From Mollicutes bacterium (GTDB taxonomy: Bacteria > Bacillota_I > Bacilli_A > Izemoplasmatales > Izemoplasmataceae): a DNA stretch of 64,000 nt. Below, piece after piece: positions 34,236 through 42,125 of the stretch. Below the pieces are notes generated by a model. That model searched no databases. It saw only the letters and a program-made list of their open reading frames with translations, and was not told the origin of the DNA. Within the stretch, counting starts at the first letter, position 1. Every line of letters starts with the position of its first letter. Location: contig PUOX01000030.1 of NCBI GenBank assembly GCA_003552925.1, forward strand, positions 1 through 64,000, written 5' to 3'. A program made the position numbers and the translations under genes.

Positions 34236-35090
34236 TTACGTCAACTTTTCGTTTGGGTCAATCTTCAGCAACGACGCGGTTTCGTCGAAGAGCGCGTTCA
34301 CATTGTCGCGGTTCAGGGCAATGTCCGAATACCGCAAGGGCTGAGCCTTGTGAAAATAGGGGATAATCGTTTTGGGGTCTTTTTCATACACCAAAAACCC
34401 GTACGTGAACACCACGCGATGGGGCGGCAGGGCTTTTTTAGTGAACCAACGCCAAACGGCTTTATAACTGCGTCGTTTGCCTTTTTCGCCGATACGCGTC
34501 TTGACTTTGCCGGGGTGCACCGCAAACGCCTTCAGGCCGACACGTTCGGCGTAACGGTCGTTGAGCGCGATGGTGAAAAGCAAATTGTACAGTTTCGTCC
34601 GCGCATAACTGCGCAGGGGATGGTAGCGTTTGAGGGCCTGCAAATCGTCAAGGTCGAACTTGGCCTTTTTGTGGAGTTCGCTGGAAGTTGTGATGATGCG
34701 TCCCTGTCTTTTTTTGAGCAGTTGAAAGAGTTCAAGCGATATGAGCGCCGGAACGAGGTGGTTCACTTGGAACTGCGTCTCAAAACCATCTTCGGTCATT
34801 CGTTTTTTGTGCGGGAACACCGCGGCGTTGTTGATGAGGGCGTCAAGCCCCTCGGGAAACGTCTTTTCGATAGCGGCGAGCGTTTCTTTGACTTCACGCA
34901 TTTTGGCGAAATCGGCTTTGTAAAGATGCACGCGTTCTTTGTCGTGGTCTTCTAACAACTCCACACGCAGCGATTCAAGTTTCTTTGAATCCCGTGCGAT
35001 GCCGATGACTTCTTCGCCGTGTTCCAAGAAGTATTCCATCAACGCTTTTCCGATGCCGCTCGTAACGCCGGTAATGACGATTCTTTTCAT
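34236..35090 (-). CDS. short-chain dehydrogenase/reductase (retinol-dehydrogenase-like)
   Basis: A 284-residue NAD(P)-dependent oxidoreductase. The cofactor motif TGVTSGIG, the NNAA motif, catalytic Ser in TTSSE and YARTK (Tyr-x3-Lys) are present. The long C-terminal half with an insertion after VHPGKVKTRIG matches the retinol dehydrogenase/WWOX-like group rather than FabG. ATG 35090 has AAAGGAGG at 6 nt. A 28-residue membrane peptide gene lies 12 nt upstream on the same strand. The substrate is unknown. Confidence 0.9.
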   Translation of the reverse strand: MKRIVITGVTSGIGKALMEYFLEHGEEVIGIARDSKKLESLRVELLEDHDKERVHLYKADFAKMREVKETLAAIEKTFPEGLDALINNAAVFPHKKRMTEDGFETQFQVNHLVPALISLELFQLLKKRQGRIITTSSELHKKAKFDLDDLQALKRYHPLRSYARTKLYNLLFTIALNDRYAERVGLKAFAVHPGKVKTRIGEKGKRRSYKAVWRWFTKKALPPHRVVFTYGFLVYEKDPKTIIPYFHKAQPLRYSDIALNRDNVNALFDETASLLKIDPNEKLT

Positions 35091-35102
35091 GTTGTGCCTC
35101 CT

Positions 35103-35189
35103 TTAGACAATCATTGCCAAGAGCAAGACGATCAACAAAAACAAGACCATGAAGACGACTTTTTTCAAAAATGCATATTTCTCCAGCAT
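35103..35189 (-). CDS. 28-residue single-helix membrane protein
   Basis: A short ORF with a clear ribosome site (AAGGGAG, 7-nt spacing). The product MLEKYAFLKK... has a charged N-terminus and an unbroken hydrophobic helix to the C-terminus (VVFMVLFLLIVLLLAMIV). The TAA stop is followed at once by the SDR ribosome site, so the two are likely cotranscribed. Spacing, ribosome site and composition all look like a genuine small membrane protein. No family recognised; it could modulate the SDR or be independent. Confidence 0.6.
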   Translation of the reverse strand: MLEKYAFLKKVVFMVLFLLIVLLLAMIV

Positions 35190-35207
35190 AGCAGCACTCC
35201 CTTAAAA

Positions 35208-35233
35208 TAAAAAATGCTTGCGCGGACAAGCAT
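35208..35233 (-). terminator. terminator behind tRNA-Thr
   Basis: ATGCTTG / CAAGCAT stem with a 6-nt loop and T run on the minus strand, 12 bases after the tRNA. Confidence 0.8.
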
Positions 35234-35244
35234 GAAGAAAAAAG

Positions 35245-35321
35245 TGGTGCCGCTTGCCGGACTCGAACCAGCAACCTCTTCCTTACCATGGAATTGCTCT
35301 ACCTGTTGGAGCTAAAGCGGC
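35245..35321 (-). tRNA. tRNA-Thr (anticodon GGT)
   Basis: Minus-strand cloverleaf with acceptor GCCGCTT/AAGCGGC, D arm GCTC/GAGC, anticodon loop ATGGTAA, T arm GCTGG-TTCGAGT-CCGGC and encoded 3' CCA. The outer pair of the anticodon stem is A-G. Confidence 0.93.
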
Positions 35322-35381
35322 ACGATGGGCGATTTTCCTCAAACATTCTAACACGAAACGCCGGGAATGAAAAGCCCTTTT

Positions 35382-35708
35382 TTACAATTCGACGAAAACC
35401 TTGCCGTTTTCGACGACGGCTTTGTAGGTTGTCGCTTTCTTGGTGGGCATGTGGACAAACCCGATTTTCGCTTTCCGCAGGACGTCTCCCGTTTTCACAT
35501 CGATTTGCGCGCCGTGCTTGCGGCACGTCACAACACCGTCTTCAAAGGTGCCTTTGTACAATGATGCTCGCATGTGGGGGCACTTGTCTTTGAGGATATA
35601 GACGTTTTCCTCATGATAGAGAACCAACAGCGGCAAATCTTCAATTTCCACCCGAATCTTCTTTTCTTTCGCCAAAACATCCAGCTTTTCCAAAAAGTGT
35701 TTGGCCAT
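35382..35708 (-). CDS. Rieske [2Fe-2S] ferredoxin-like protein
   Basis: A 108-residue soluble Rieske protein. Ligands are C43/H45 (CPH) and C62/H65 (CRKH), 16 residues apart, in the spacing of dioxygenase-type ferredoxins and NirD. Length and lack of a membrane helix fit a small electron carrier or redox sensor. ATG 35708 follows GAGGGG; an in-frame extension to 35732 has no support. No oxygenase or nitrite reductase partner is nearby, so its electron acceptor is unknown. Confidence 0.88.
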   Translation of the reverse strand: MAKHFLEKLDVLAKEKKIRVEIEDLPLLVLYHEENVYILKDKCPHMRASLYKGTFEDGVVTCRKHGAQIDVKTGDVLRKAKIGFVHMPTKKATTYKAVVENGKVFVEL

Positions 35709-35780
35709 GGGCGCTTCCCCTCTCTTTCTCATCCTAAGTTCATTATATCACCTCACCGTACAAAAAGCATCCGCACAACC

Positions 35781-35808
35781 TTGAAAAAATGGCTTTTATT
35801 GGTATAAT
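35781..35808 (+). promoter_or_regulatory. promoter of the nucleoside kinase gene
   Basis: -35 TTGAAA (35781-35786), 16-bp spacer, extended -10 TGGTATAAT (hexamer 35803-35808), 43 bases before the start codon. Confidence 0.7.
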
Positions 35809-35850
35809 AGTTTTACTAAACGTCTTTTTCAACAAGAAAGGAGAATCACC

Positions 35851-37488
35851 ATGTTTACACTCGACATCGAAGGTCAGAAAAAGCAATTCAAGGAACCCGT
35901 GAAATTGCTCGATTTGATCGACGATCCCGAACATCGCTATTTTATCGCCCTAGTCAACAACCGTATGCGCGAACTGCATTATATCATCGACTACGACGCC
36001 AAGGTGGAATTCTTGGACACGCGCCACCCCGAGGCGATTTATCCTTATGAAGCAAGCTTGCGCTATTTGGTGTCCATGGCCTTTCACAACCTTTTTCCCG
36101 AATACGACTTCAAGTTCAACTACAGCATATCCCGTTCGGTCTTCTGCCACATCATCAACCTTGAGAAGGCCAGCGACATAGGCAGGATTTTGCGGGAGTT
36201 AGAACAGGAAATGACGCGGCTCGTAAAACTCGACCTTCCCATCACACGAACCGAAATGAACAAAGAAGACGCCATCGAGTTTTACAAAAAGCACAACTAC
36301 CACGACAAAATCGAAGCCATCAAATACCGCCCCGAAGACATCGTCCACTTCTACGAGTGCAACGGCTACAAAAACTACATGTACTCCCTCATGGTTCCCT
36401 CGACGGGCTATTTGAAAGAGTTCGTGTTGCGCACATACCCGCCCGGTTTCTTGATCCAATACCCGCGCGCCGAAGAAGGCGGAAAAATCCCCCCTTTCGA
36501 AGACGCCCCGATTTACGGACGCACCCTTCGCAACGCAAACCGCTGGCTTGAGCGCATCGACGCCGAAACCGTCGCGCGCATGAACCGCCATGCCGACAGC
36601 GATCACATCGTCGAATTTGTCCAGATGAACGAAGCGCGCCACAACCAAATGCTCAGCGAAATCGGACGCACCATCAAGGAAAACAGCGCGGACATCCGCC
36701 TAATCGCCATCGCCGGACCTTCTTCAAGCGGCAAGACCACATTCTCCAACCGGCTGCGCATCGAATTGATGAGCCAAGGCCTTCAACCGGTCATGATCTC
36801 CCTTGACGACTATTACCTCGACCGCGACCAAATCGAACCCGACGAAGACGGAAACATCGACCTCGAGCACATCAACACGCTCGACATCGAACTGTTCAAC
36901 CAAAACATGCTCGACCTCATCCAGGGGCGCGAAGTCGACATTCCCACCTTCGATTTCATGACCAAGACCCGTTCCGGCTACAAAAAGCTGAAAATCACCG
37001 AAAACAACCCCATCATCATCGAAGGCATCCACGCCTTGAACGAAACGCTCACTTCCCTGATTCCCCAACACCAAAAATACAAAATCTTCATCAGCCCGCA
37101 ACTCCAAGTCAACGTCGACTATCAAAACCCCATCAACATCACCAACCTCCGGCTTCTGCGCCGCATTGTGCGCGACCGCAAATTCCGCAACGCCCCCGCA
37201 AGCAAGACCATCGGCATGTGGAGTTCGGTACGCCGCGGCGAATTCCGTTGGATTTACCCTCACCAAGAAGGCGCGGACTACATCTTCAACAGCTCTTTGA
37301 CCTATGAGCTCGGCATCATGAAAAAACACGCGCTCGACACGTTGATGGAAATTCCCCGGGAAAGCGAGCACTTCATCACTGCCAACCGGCTGATCAAGTT
37401 CCTCAAATACTTCCGCGACATCGACGACGACCATGTCCCCAACAATTCGCTCCTGCGCGAGTTCATCGGCGGAAGCTGCTTCGATTAA
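35851..37488 (+). CDS. TGS/threonyl-tRNA-synthetase-like N-terminus fused to uridine kinase
   Basis: A 545-residue fusion. The first 60 residues resemble a TGS domain, and residues about 60-240 the second additional (editing-like) domain of threonyl-tRNA synthetase. A uridine-kinase-type P-loop kinase follows, with Walker A GPSSSGKTT (289-297) and a nucleoside-binding SLDDYYLDRD segment. Such fusions are widespread in Bacillota and are annotated as nucleoside kinases; the role of the synthetase-like part is not established. Likely ATP-dependent phosphorylation of uridine/cytidine, fitting the nucleobase theme (upp, purine operon). ATG 35851 has AAGGAG at 7 nt. Confidence 0.88.
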   Translation: MFTLDIEGQKKQFKEPVKLLDLIDDPEHRYFIALVNNRMRELHYIIDYDAKVEFLDTRHPEAIYPYEASLRYLVSMAFHNLFPEYDFKFNYSISRSVFCHIINLEKASDIGRILRELEQEMTRLVKLDLPITRTEMNKEDAIEFYKKHNYHDKIEAIKYRPEDIVHFYECNGYKNYMYSLMVPSTGYLKEFVLRTYPPGFLIQYPRAEEGGKIPPFEDAPIYGRTLRNANRWLERIDAETVARMNRHADSDHIVEFVQMNEARHNQMLSEIGRTIKENSADIRLIAIAGPSSSGKTTFSNRLRIELMSQGLQPVMISLDDYYLDRDQIEPDEDGNIDLEHINTLDIELFNQNMLDLIQGREVDIPTFDFMTKTRSGYKKLKITENNPIIIEGIHALNETLTSLIPQHQKYKIFISPQLQVNVDYQNPINITNLRLLRRIVRDRKFRNAPASKTIGMWSSVRRGEFRWIYPHQEGADYIFNSSLTYELGIMKKHALDTLMEIPRESEHFITANRLIKFLKYFRDIDDDHVPNNSLLREFIGGSCFD

Positions 37489-37495
37489 AAAAATA

Positions 37496-37517
37496 AGCGA
37501 TGCTCAAGCATCGCTTT
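37496..37517. terminator. bidirectional terminator between kinase and GGDEF genes
   Basis: Ten-bp inverted repeat AAGCGATGCT / AGCATCGCTT with A and T runs outside, between convergent genes. Confidence 0.8.
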
Positions 37518-39021
37518 TCTTTTTGATATGGTCGATCAAAGCTTTTTGGTATTCGAGCGTGTCCTCGTCTTTTGCCGTATAAAGACTGATATCGGCCCGG
37601 CGCAACACATCCTCGAATGACTCGCCTTGTTGGCGGATCGCATAGCCGGCGGACATGGAGATGCGCTCTAGAATGTCTTCGTCCATGCACCGTTTTTCGA
37701 TGGAGCGAATCATCGCTTTCAGACCGTCTTCTTCCGCATTCGGGATGAGGAGCATCATTTCGTCGCCGCCCATGCGTAGCGCTTGAACGCCTTCGTGCTG
37801 ATTCGCCACTTCTTTCAAAATCGCGGCGTAGCGCTTCAACAGGCGGTCGCCGGCATGATGGCCGAAATTGTCGTTAATCAGTTTCAGTCCGTTCACATCC
37901 GTCATAATCATTCCGTAGGACTTGTCGCTATTGTCATAGGCTTGAATCAAGCTTTCCATGTAATTTCGGTTGTACATGTCGGTCATCACGTCGTAATTCT
38001 TCAAATATTCGAGTTCGCTGACCAGTGCGACAAACTCACTTTCGTCGTAGAGAAGCAACAACTTCCCCTCATTGCCTTGCTTGTCTATGGAAAAGGCTTT
38101 CTCATAAGCGTACAAATACGGTTTGTCCGCCGTTTTGTTTTTCAAGGCTTCGATGGATTCATAGAGCACGGCCTTTTGGCGAAGCTCGTCGAGAAGCGTG
38201 TCGATATGGCGATGGTCCGCCAAATCGAAGCGTTCGCGCAACGCTTTCGAGAATTCGATAATCTCGCCTTCGCTGTTCATGCAGACATACATCTCGCGCA
38301 TCTCTTCGATCAACGTCTCGCGGCCTTCGCGCATCATGGCGTAATGGGGATCCTTGCGGTAGACAAGGCGGTAAAGCAGCAAACTAAACGCCACTACGGT
38401 CAAATGGGTGGGATCGATGTTCATCGGAAAGACGAACACGTGGACAATGTTGATGAGTATCGCAAACGCAATCGCCACCGTAAAGAGAAACCCGGCCCTT
38501 TGATAGGGCTCTTTTCTGGAAAGATAACGATAACGGCGATAAAACGTGCCCACGGCGTAAACAAGAAATCCATAGCTCAAAAACGCATGGACGTAAAAAA
38601 ACGGTCCCACCGCGGCAAAGAGAATGTCGTCAAACGTGGCAATCTCCGCTAAAGAAAGGTCAAGAAACCATAAATGAAGATTGTTGGTAAGAGCGATGGT
38701 AAAATTCGCCACAAAAAACGTCGCCGCAAAAATGTCAATCCCTTTCGGCGCAGTTGCACCGACATAAGAAGTGATGGTCTTATAGCAATAATAAACAATG
38801 GCGAAGATTAAAGGAAAACGAAGCACATGAAGATAATACGAAAAAGCGATCTGCGGCGTGATGGGATTCACGAGCAAAACAATCGACCAAAGGGCGATCA
38901 AAAATGCGAAACGGCGCAGGTTTGTAAACCGCTCGCTTCCGGCGTAGGACGCCAGGTGTACCGCCGGTATGAAGCTGATCACGGACGCGACCACAAGAAC
39001 GACGCCTTGTAGAGCCGTCAT
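37504..39021 (-). CDS. polytopic membrane GGDEF protein
   Basis: A 505-residue protein with about six to seven N-terminal membrane helices (to about 225, resembling the 7TM sensor of histidine-kinase/cyclase N-termini). A PAS-like region (about 240-330) and a GGDEF domain follow. The signature loop is GGDEM in place of GGDEF; the last position tolerates change, and the metal-binding TDVNGLKLIND is intact, so cyclase activity remains possible. ATG 39021 has GGGGAGG at 7 nt. Confidence 0.88.
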   Translation of the reverse strand: MTALQGVVLVVASVISFIPAVHLASYAGSERFTNLRRFAFLIALWSIVLLVNPITPQIAFSYYLHVLRFPLIFAIVYYCYKTITSYVGATAPKGIDIFAATFFVANFTIALTNNLHLWFLDLSLAEIATFDDILFAAVGPFFYVHAFLSYGFLVYAVGTFYRRYRYLSRKEPYQRAGFLFTVAIAFAILINIVHVFVFPMNIDPTHLTVVAFSLLLYRLVYRKDPHYAMMREGRETLIEEMREMYVCMNSEGEIIEFSKALRERFDLADHRHIDTLLDELRQKAVLYESIEALKNKTADKPYLYAYEKAFSIDKQGNEGKLLLLYDESEFVALVSELEYLKNYDVMTDMYNRNYMESLIQAYDNSDKSYGMIMTDVNGLKLINDNFGHHAGDRLLKRYAAILKEVANQHEGVQALRMGGDEMMLLIPNAEEDGLKAMIRSIEKRCMDEDILERISMSAGYAIRQQGESFEDVLRRADISLYTAKDEDTLEYQKALIDHIKKKSDA

Positions 39022-39068
39022 GTTTACGCCTCCCCTTTCGTGCGACTTCGCAAAAAGCTTATCAGAGA

Positions 39069-39074
39069 ATTATA
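39069..39074 (-). promoter_or_regulatory. extended -10 promoter of the membrane GGDEF gene
   Basis: TGGTATAAT on the minus strand (hexamer 39069-39074), about 48 bases before the start codon. No good -35 is seen. Confidence 0.55.
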
Positions 39075-39099
39075 CCACACACTGTGAATTATGCAAAAT

Positions 39100-39531
39100 C
39101 TACTCGTCTTCAAAAAGCTTCAAGTATTCGCCATAACCCTCTTTTTCAAGGCGTTCGCGTGGAATGAACCGCAGCGATGCGGAGTTGATGCAGTAACGAA
39201 GGCCGCCTTCCGCTTCGGGGCCGTCGTCGAAAACATGCCCCAAATGGGAGTCCGCTTGTTTGCTGCGGACATCGATGCGGCGCATGCCATGGGAAAGGTC
39301 CGTTTTTTCTTCAACTTCCTGAAGCGGTTTTGTGAAACTCGGCCATCCGCAACCGGCGTCGTATTTGTCTTTGCTGCTAAAGAGGGGTTCGCCGCTAACA
39401 ACGTCCACATAAAGGCCTTCCGCTTCGTTGTCGAAATATTCGTTAGCAAAAGGCGGCTCGGTCGCGTTCTTTTGCGTGACTTCGTATTGCAGCTTCGTCA
39501 GACGCTTTTTCAAATCATCGCGTTTGTTCAT
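39100..39531 (-). CDS. msrB: peptide methionine (R)-S-oxide reductase
   Basis: A 143-residue stand-alone MsrB that repairs the R-sulfoxide of methionine in proteins. Catalytic C114 sits in [18 protein letters not shown] and the HLGHVF motif of the active site are present. The paired CxxC zinc motifs found in many MsrB are absent, as in many Gram-positive forms; C61 in CGWPSF is the expected resolving cysteine. ATG 39531 follows GAGGTG. Single-gene unit. Confidence 0.95.
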   Translation of the reverse strand: MNKRDDLKKRLTKLQYEVTQKNATEPPFANEYFDNEAEGLYVDVVSGEPLFSSKDKYDAGCGWPSFTKPLQEVEEKTDLSHGMRRIDVRSKQADSHLGHVFDDGPEAEGGLRYCINSASLRFIPRERLEKEGYGEYLKLFEDE

Positions 39532-39588
39532 GGTATCACCTCAATTGAATTGTATCATTCGAATTGAAGCAAGGGGGCGAAAACGCAT

Positions 39589-39614
39589 AAAAAAGCGCTC
39601 CGTTCGGAACGCTT
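39589..39614 (-). terminator. terminator of the FabG-like SDR operon
   Basis: AAGCG(c)TCCG / CGGA(a)CGCTT stem with one mismatch and TT loop, then T run on the minus strand. The stop codon overlaps. Confidence 0.75.
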
Positions 39615-40359
39615 AATGAATTGCGAGAAATCCGTCGTCGGCCAGCACCGTGGATCCGTTTATGGCGACGCTGTCTTCTGAAAACAGGAAAACGACCACT
39701 TTGGCAACCTCTTCCGCGCTTAGCAACTTGCCGCGAAGGTGTTTTTTCTCTAGTCGCTTGCGGCGCTCTTCGGGGACGTGTTTCAAGAGCGCGGTATCGA
39801 TGAACGCGGGGGCGATGGCCGTCACTCGGATGCCGTCTTCGGCCAAAGCGTCGGCGCCCGATTTGGTCATGTTCTCCACCGCCGCTTTGGCGGCGCTATA
39901 GCGGAAACTCTTTTTCGCGCCAAAGAAGCTGCGGATGGATGCCGTATTGACGATGCGGCCGCCTTGAACGTTCAACTCGCGCATTTTCTTCGCCGCGTAG
40001 TGCATGCCGTAATAGACGCCGTGTTGGTTGATGGCCAAATGGTCATGGTAAGATTCGGGCGTCACCTCGGTGAAATGCGTGCCGTCGCGAACGCCGGCGT
40101 TGTTGAAGATGCCGTCCAAGGTTCCGAAAGTTTCCACCGCAAAGTCCACTAGCGCCTTCACTTCTTCCGCTTTGGAAACGTCCGTCACACGCGACACGGC
40201 GTCGCCGCCATTTGTGCGGATGCTTTCAACGACAGCTTCAAGATTGCCCTTGTCGATATCGGCCGCAACGATGCGTGCGCCCTTTTCGGCCAAAAGCCTA
40301 GCGGCGGCCGCGCCTAGACCGCTGGCGGCGCCGGTTACAATGAGTACGTCGTTTTGCAT
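39613..40359 (-). CDS. short-chain dehydrogenase/reductase (FabG-like)
   Basis: A 248-residue classical SDR with cofactor motif TGAASGLG, acidic AADID after beta-2 (suggesting NAD preference), NNAG, catalytic Ser in TASIRS and YSAAK. The length fits the FabG/3-hydroxy-dehydrogenase group, but no fatty-acid genes are adjacent, so the substrate is open. ATG 40359 has GGAGGG at 6 nt. It follows the repeat membrane protein gene by 18 nt, and mnmM lies before that, so all three may be one operon. Confidence 0.9.
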   Translation of the reverse strand: MQNDVLIVTGAASGLGAAAARLLAEKGARIVAADIDKGNLEAVVESIRTNGGDAVSRVTDVSKAEEVKALVDFAVETFGTLDGIFNNAGVRDGTHFTEVTPESYHDHLAINQHGVYYGMHYAAKKMRELNVQGGRIVNTASIRSFFGAKKSFRYSAAKAAVENMTKSGADALAEDGIRVTAIAPAFIDTALLKHVPEERRKRLEKKHLRGKLLSAEEVAKVVVFLFSEDSVAINGSTVLADDGFLAIH

Positions 40360-40377
40360 GCCTAACCCTCCTGAATG

Positions 40378-40896
40378 CTATTTTTCGTCGTCTTCGATGG
40401 TAACGTCTTTTTCGTCGACTATATCGGAAAACGTCGAACGGAAAAATTCTCCGCTACGGCGAATGTGAATGTGCTGTTTCGGGAAAAAGATGGTGTTGAT
40501 GATCGGAATGAGCAACAGCATAATCCAACCGGGGTGCCAAAAGTCGTCCAAGACGATGCCCAAGACAATATAAGCAATGGTCACAATCAGCGTGACCAGA
40601 CTGCGCATGTCCACTTTGTGGCTGTATAGAATGTTGGAAAGGGGAATTAGGAAAAAGACGACCCATCCTGGATGCGCAAGATCAAACCCCAACCATAGCC
40701 ACAAAAATACAATCAGCGCAATCAACGGCATCATTTGGTTCAACCGTTTGAACACTTGACGCGACAACAAAATCGCCGAAATGGGAATCAACAAAAAGAA
40801 ACTAATCCCCAAAGACCAATTATCCAGCACCAAACCGCTAAACAAAAACAACAGCAAACTAATCAGCGGCATGGCCGCCACAAGACGTTCTTTCAT
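40378..40896 (-). CDS. membrane protein of three tandem HPGW-type repeats, unknown function
   Basis: A 172-residue protein made of three similar units of about 45 residues. Each has a Leu-rich helix, a D-x(3-6)-(HPGW)-type turn and a second helix ending in a LIPI/LIPLSNIL motif (LDNWSLGISFFLLIPI, DLAHPGWVVFFLIPLSN, DDFWHPGWIMLLLIPIIN). Six membrane passes are expected, with an acidic cytoplasmic C-terminus. I do not recognise a characterised family. AAGGAG precedes ATG 40896, 16 nt behind the mnmM-like gene. Confidence 0.75.
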   Translation of the reverse strand: MKERLVAAMPLISLLLFLFSGLVLDNWSLGISFFLLIPISAILLSRQVFKRLNQMMPLIALIVFLWLWLGFDLAHPGWVVFFLIPLSNILYSHKVDMRSLVTLIVTIAYIVLGIVLDDFWHPGWIMLLLIPIINTIFFPKQHIHIRRSGEFFRSTFSDIVDEKDVTIEDDEK

Positions 40897-40912
40897 ACAA
40901 TCTCTCCTTCAT

Positions 40913-41458
40913 CTATTTAAGTTTTTCAATGAACAGGGTGAATGGTGCGTCCAAACGATTCAAGAACTTATACACGCTCACTTTGTATGCGTCCTTGGGG
41001 AGGCTTTCGGCAAAATCTGTCACAGCGCGGGCCTCTTCTTTGCCTTCATTGTGGCCGGTGTAGGCGGTCACCGCAACGAGGCCGCCTGGAACAATCAGTT
41101 CCAAGACGTTCTCAATCGCCGCCAAGGTCGTTTCGCGTTTGGTCGTCAGGGCCTTGTCGCTTCCGGGCAAGTAACCCAGGTTGAACACCGCCGCGTCCAC
41201 ATCCTTATAGATGTGCAACGGAATGTTCTCATGCGAATCGTGGATGAGCGTGACGTTGGAAAGCCCGGACGTCCTCAAGCGCTCTCGCGTGCTCTTTAAC
41301 GCTTCCTCTTGCACGTCAAAAGCGAACACATGTCCGGCAATTTCCGCTAAAAACGCCGTGTCGTGGCCGTTGCCGGCGGTCGCATCCACAACGACGCTTT
41401 CGCTTGTGATGTATTCTTCAAGCATTTTGTGCGTAAAGGAAATGAGCCGCTTAGACAT
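40913..41458 (-). CDS. mnmM: class I SAM methyltransferase, YtqB/MnmM family
   Basis: A 181-residue methyltransferase with SAM motif DATAGNGHDT and the family signature FNLGYLPGSDK. B. subtilis YtqB (MnmM) completes mnm5s2U at the tRNA wobble position by methylating nm5s2U, and this protein matches it in length and motifs. ATG 41458 follows GGAGG at 5 nt. It is divergent from the guanine deaminase gene. The function is assigned from family motifs only. Confidence 0.85.
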   Translation of the reverse strand: MSKRLISFTHKMLEEYITSESVVVDATAGNGHDTAFLAEIAGHVFAFDVQEEALKSTRERLRTSGLSNVTLIHDSHENIPLHIYKDVDAAVFNLGYLPGSDKALTTKRETTLAAIENVLELIVPGGLVAVTAYTGHNEGKEEARAVTDFAESLPKDAYKVSVYKFLNRLDAPFTLFIEKLK

Positions 41459-41547
41459 CTTCGCCTCCGTGTTTCCAATCTTTTTATATTATACCAAACA
41501 TTGCCCTTTGTGAGTAGACTTATTTGCAAAGACTCCCCCGGGAATCA

Positions 41548-41576
41548 TTGCCATAAAGCCCCGAAAAAGGTATAAT
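41548..41576 (+). promoter_or_regulatory. promoter of the guanine deaminase gene
   Basis: -35 TTGCCA (41548-41553), 17-bp spacer, -10 TATAAT (41571-41576). Confidence 0.75.
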
Positions 41577-41600
41577 TGGGGTAACAGACTGAATGATGAG

Positions 41601-42089
41601 GTGATTCACATCAAAACCACGGAAAAGGAAATCATGCAACTCGCCATCGAACGCGCCAAAAAAACCATGAACGAAGATTTGGGCGGACCGTTCGGCGCGG
41701 CCATCATCGACGAACAAGGTGAAGTGCTCTCCGTAGCGTCCAACTCGGTGCTCGGCGACCACGACGCGACCGCCCACGCCGAAATCAACGCCATCCGCGA
41801 AGCGTCAAAGAAGATTCAAAGCCACGATTTGAGCGGTTGCACCCTTTATACGACCGCGCATCCCTGCCCGATGTGCCTCGGCGCCATCATTTGGGCGAAC
41901 ATCAAAACCATCGTCTACGGATGCCGTCCGCAAGACGCCGACGCCATCGGGTTCCGCGACGACTTCATCTACAAATACATCGAAGAAGGTTGCGGCGACA
42001 CGAGCATTTTGGAGATCCGCGAAGATTTCCGCGAAGATTGCTTGAAACTGTTCAAAGAATACGAGGCGATGGGCAAAGAAATCTATTAG
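41601..42089 (+). CDS. guaD: guanine deaminase (cytidine deaminase-fold)
   Basis: Converts guanine to xanthine, feeding the molybdenum hydroxylases encoded alongside. The 162-residue reading shows the zinc site HAE (59-61) and PCPMC (88-92). The LGGPFGAAI entry and IGFRDDFIYKYI near the C-terminus match GuaD rather than TadA. The start is uncertain. GTG 41601 has no proper ribosome site. The genome's usual GAGGTGAT motif lies so that an ATC at 41610 would be the natural start. ATG 41634 has AAAAGGA but would cut into the conserved N-terminal helix. It is divergent from mnmM and convergent with the purine operon. Confidence 0.85.
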   Translation: MIHIKTTEKEIMQLAIERAKKTMNEDLGGPFGAAIIDEQGEVLSVASNSVLGDHDATAHAEINAIREASKKIQSHDLSGCTLYTTAHPCPMCLGAIIWANIKTIVYGCRPQDADAIGFRDDFIYKYIEEGCGDTSILEIREDFREDCLKLFKEYEAMGKEIY

Positions 42090-42096
42090 TCCACGT

Positions 42097-42121
42097 AAAA
42101 AGCGCTCCGAGGAGCGCTTTT
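42097..42121. terminator. bidirectional terminator between guaD and ygeW
   Basis: AAAAGCGCTCC / GGAGCGCTTTT inverted repeat, A and T runs outside. It closes both guaD and the 18-gene purine operon. Confidence 0.85.
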
Positions 42122-42125
42122 TTCT

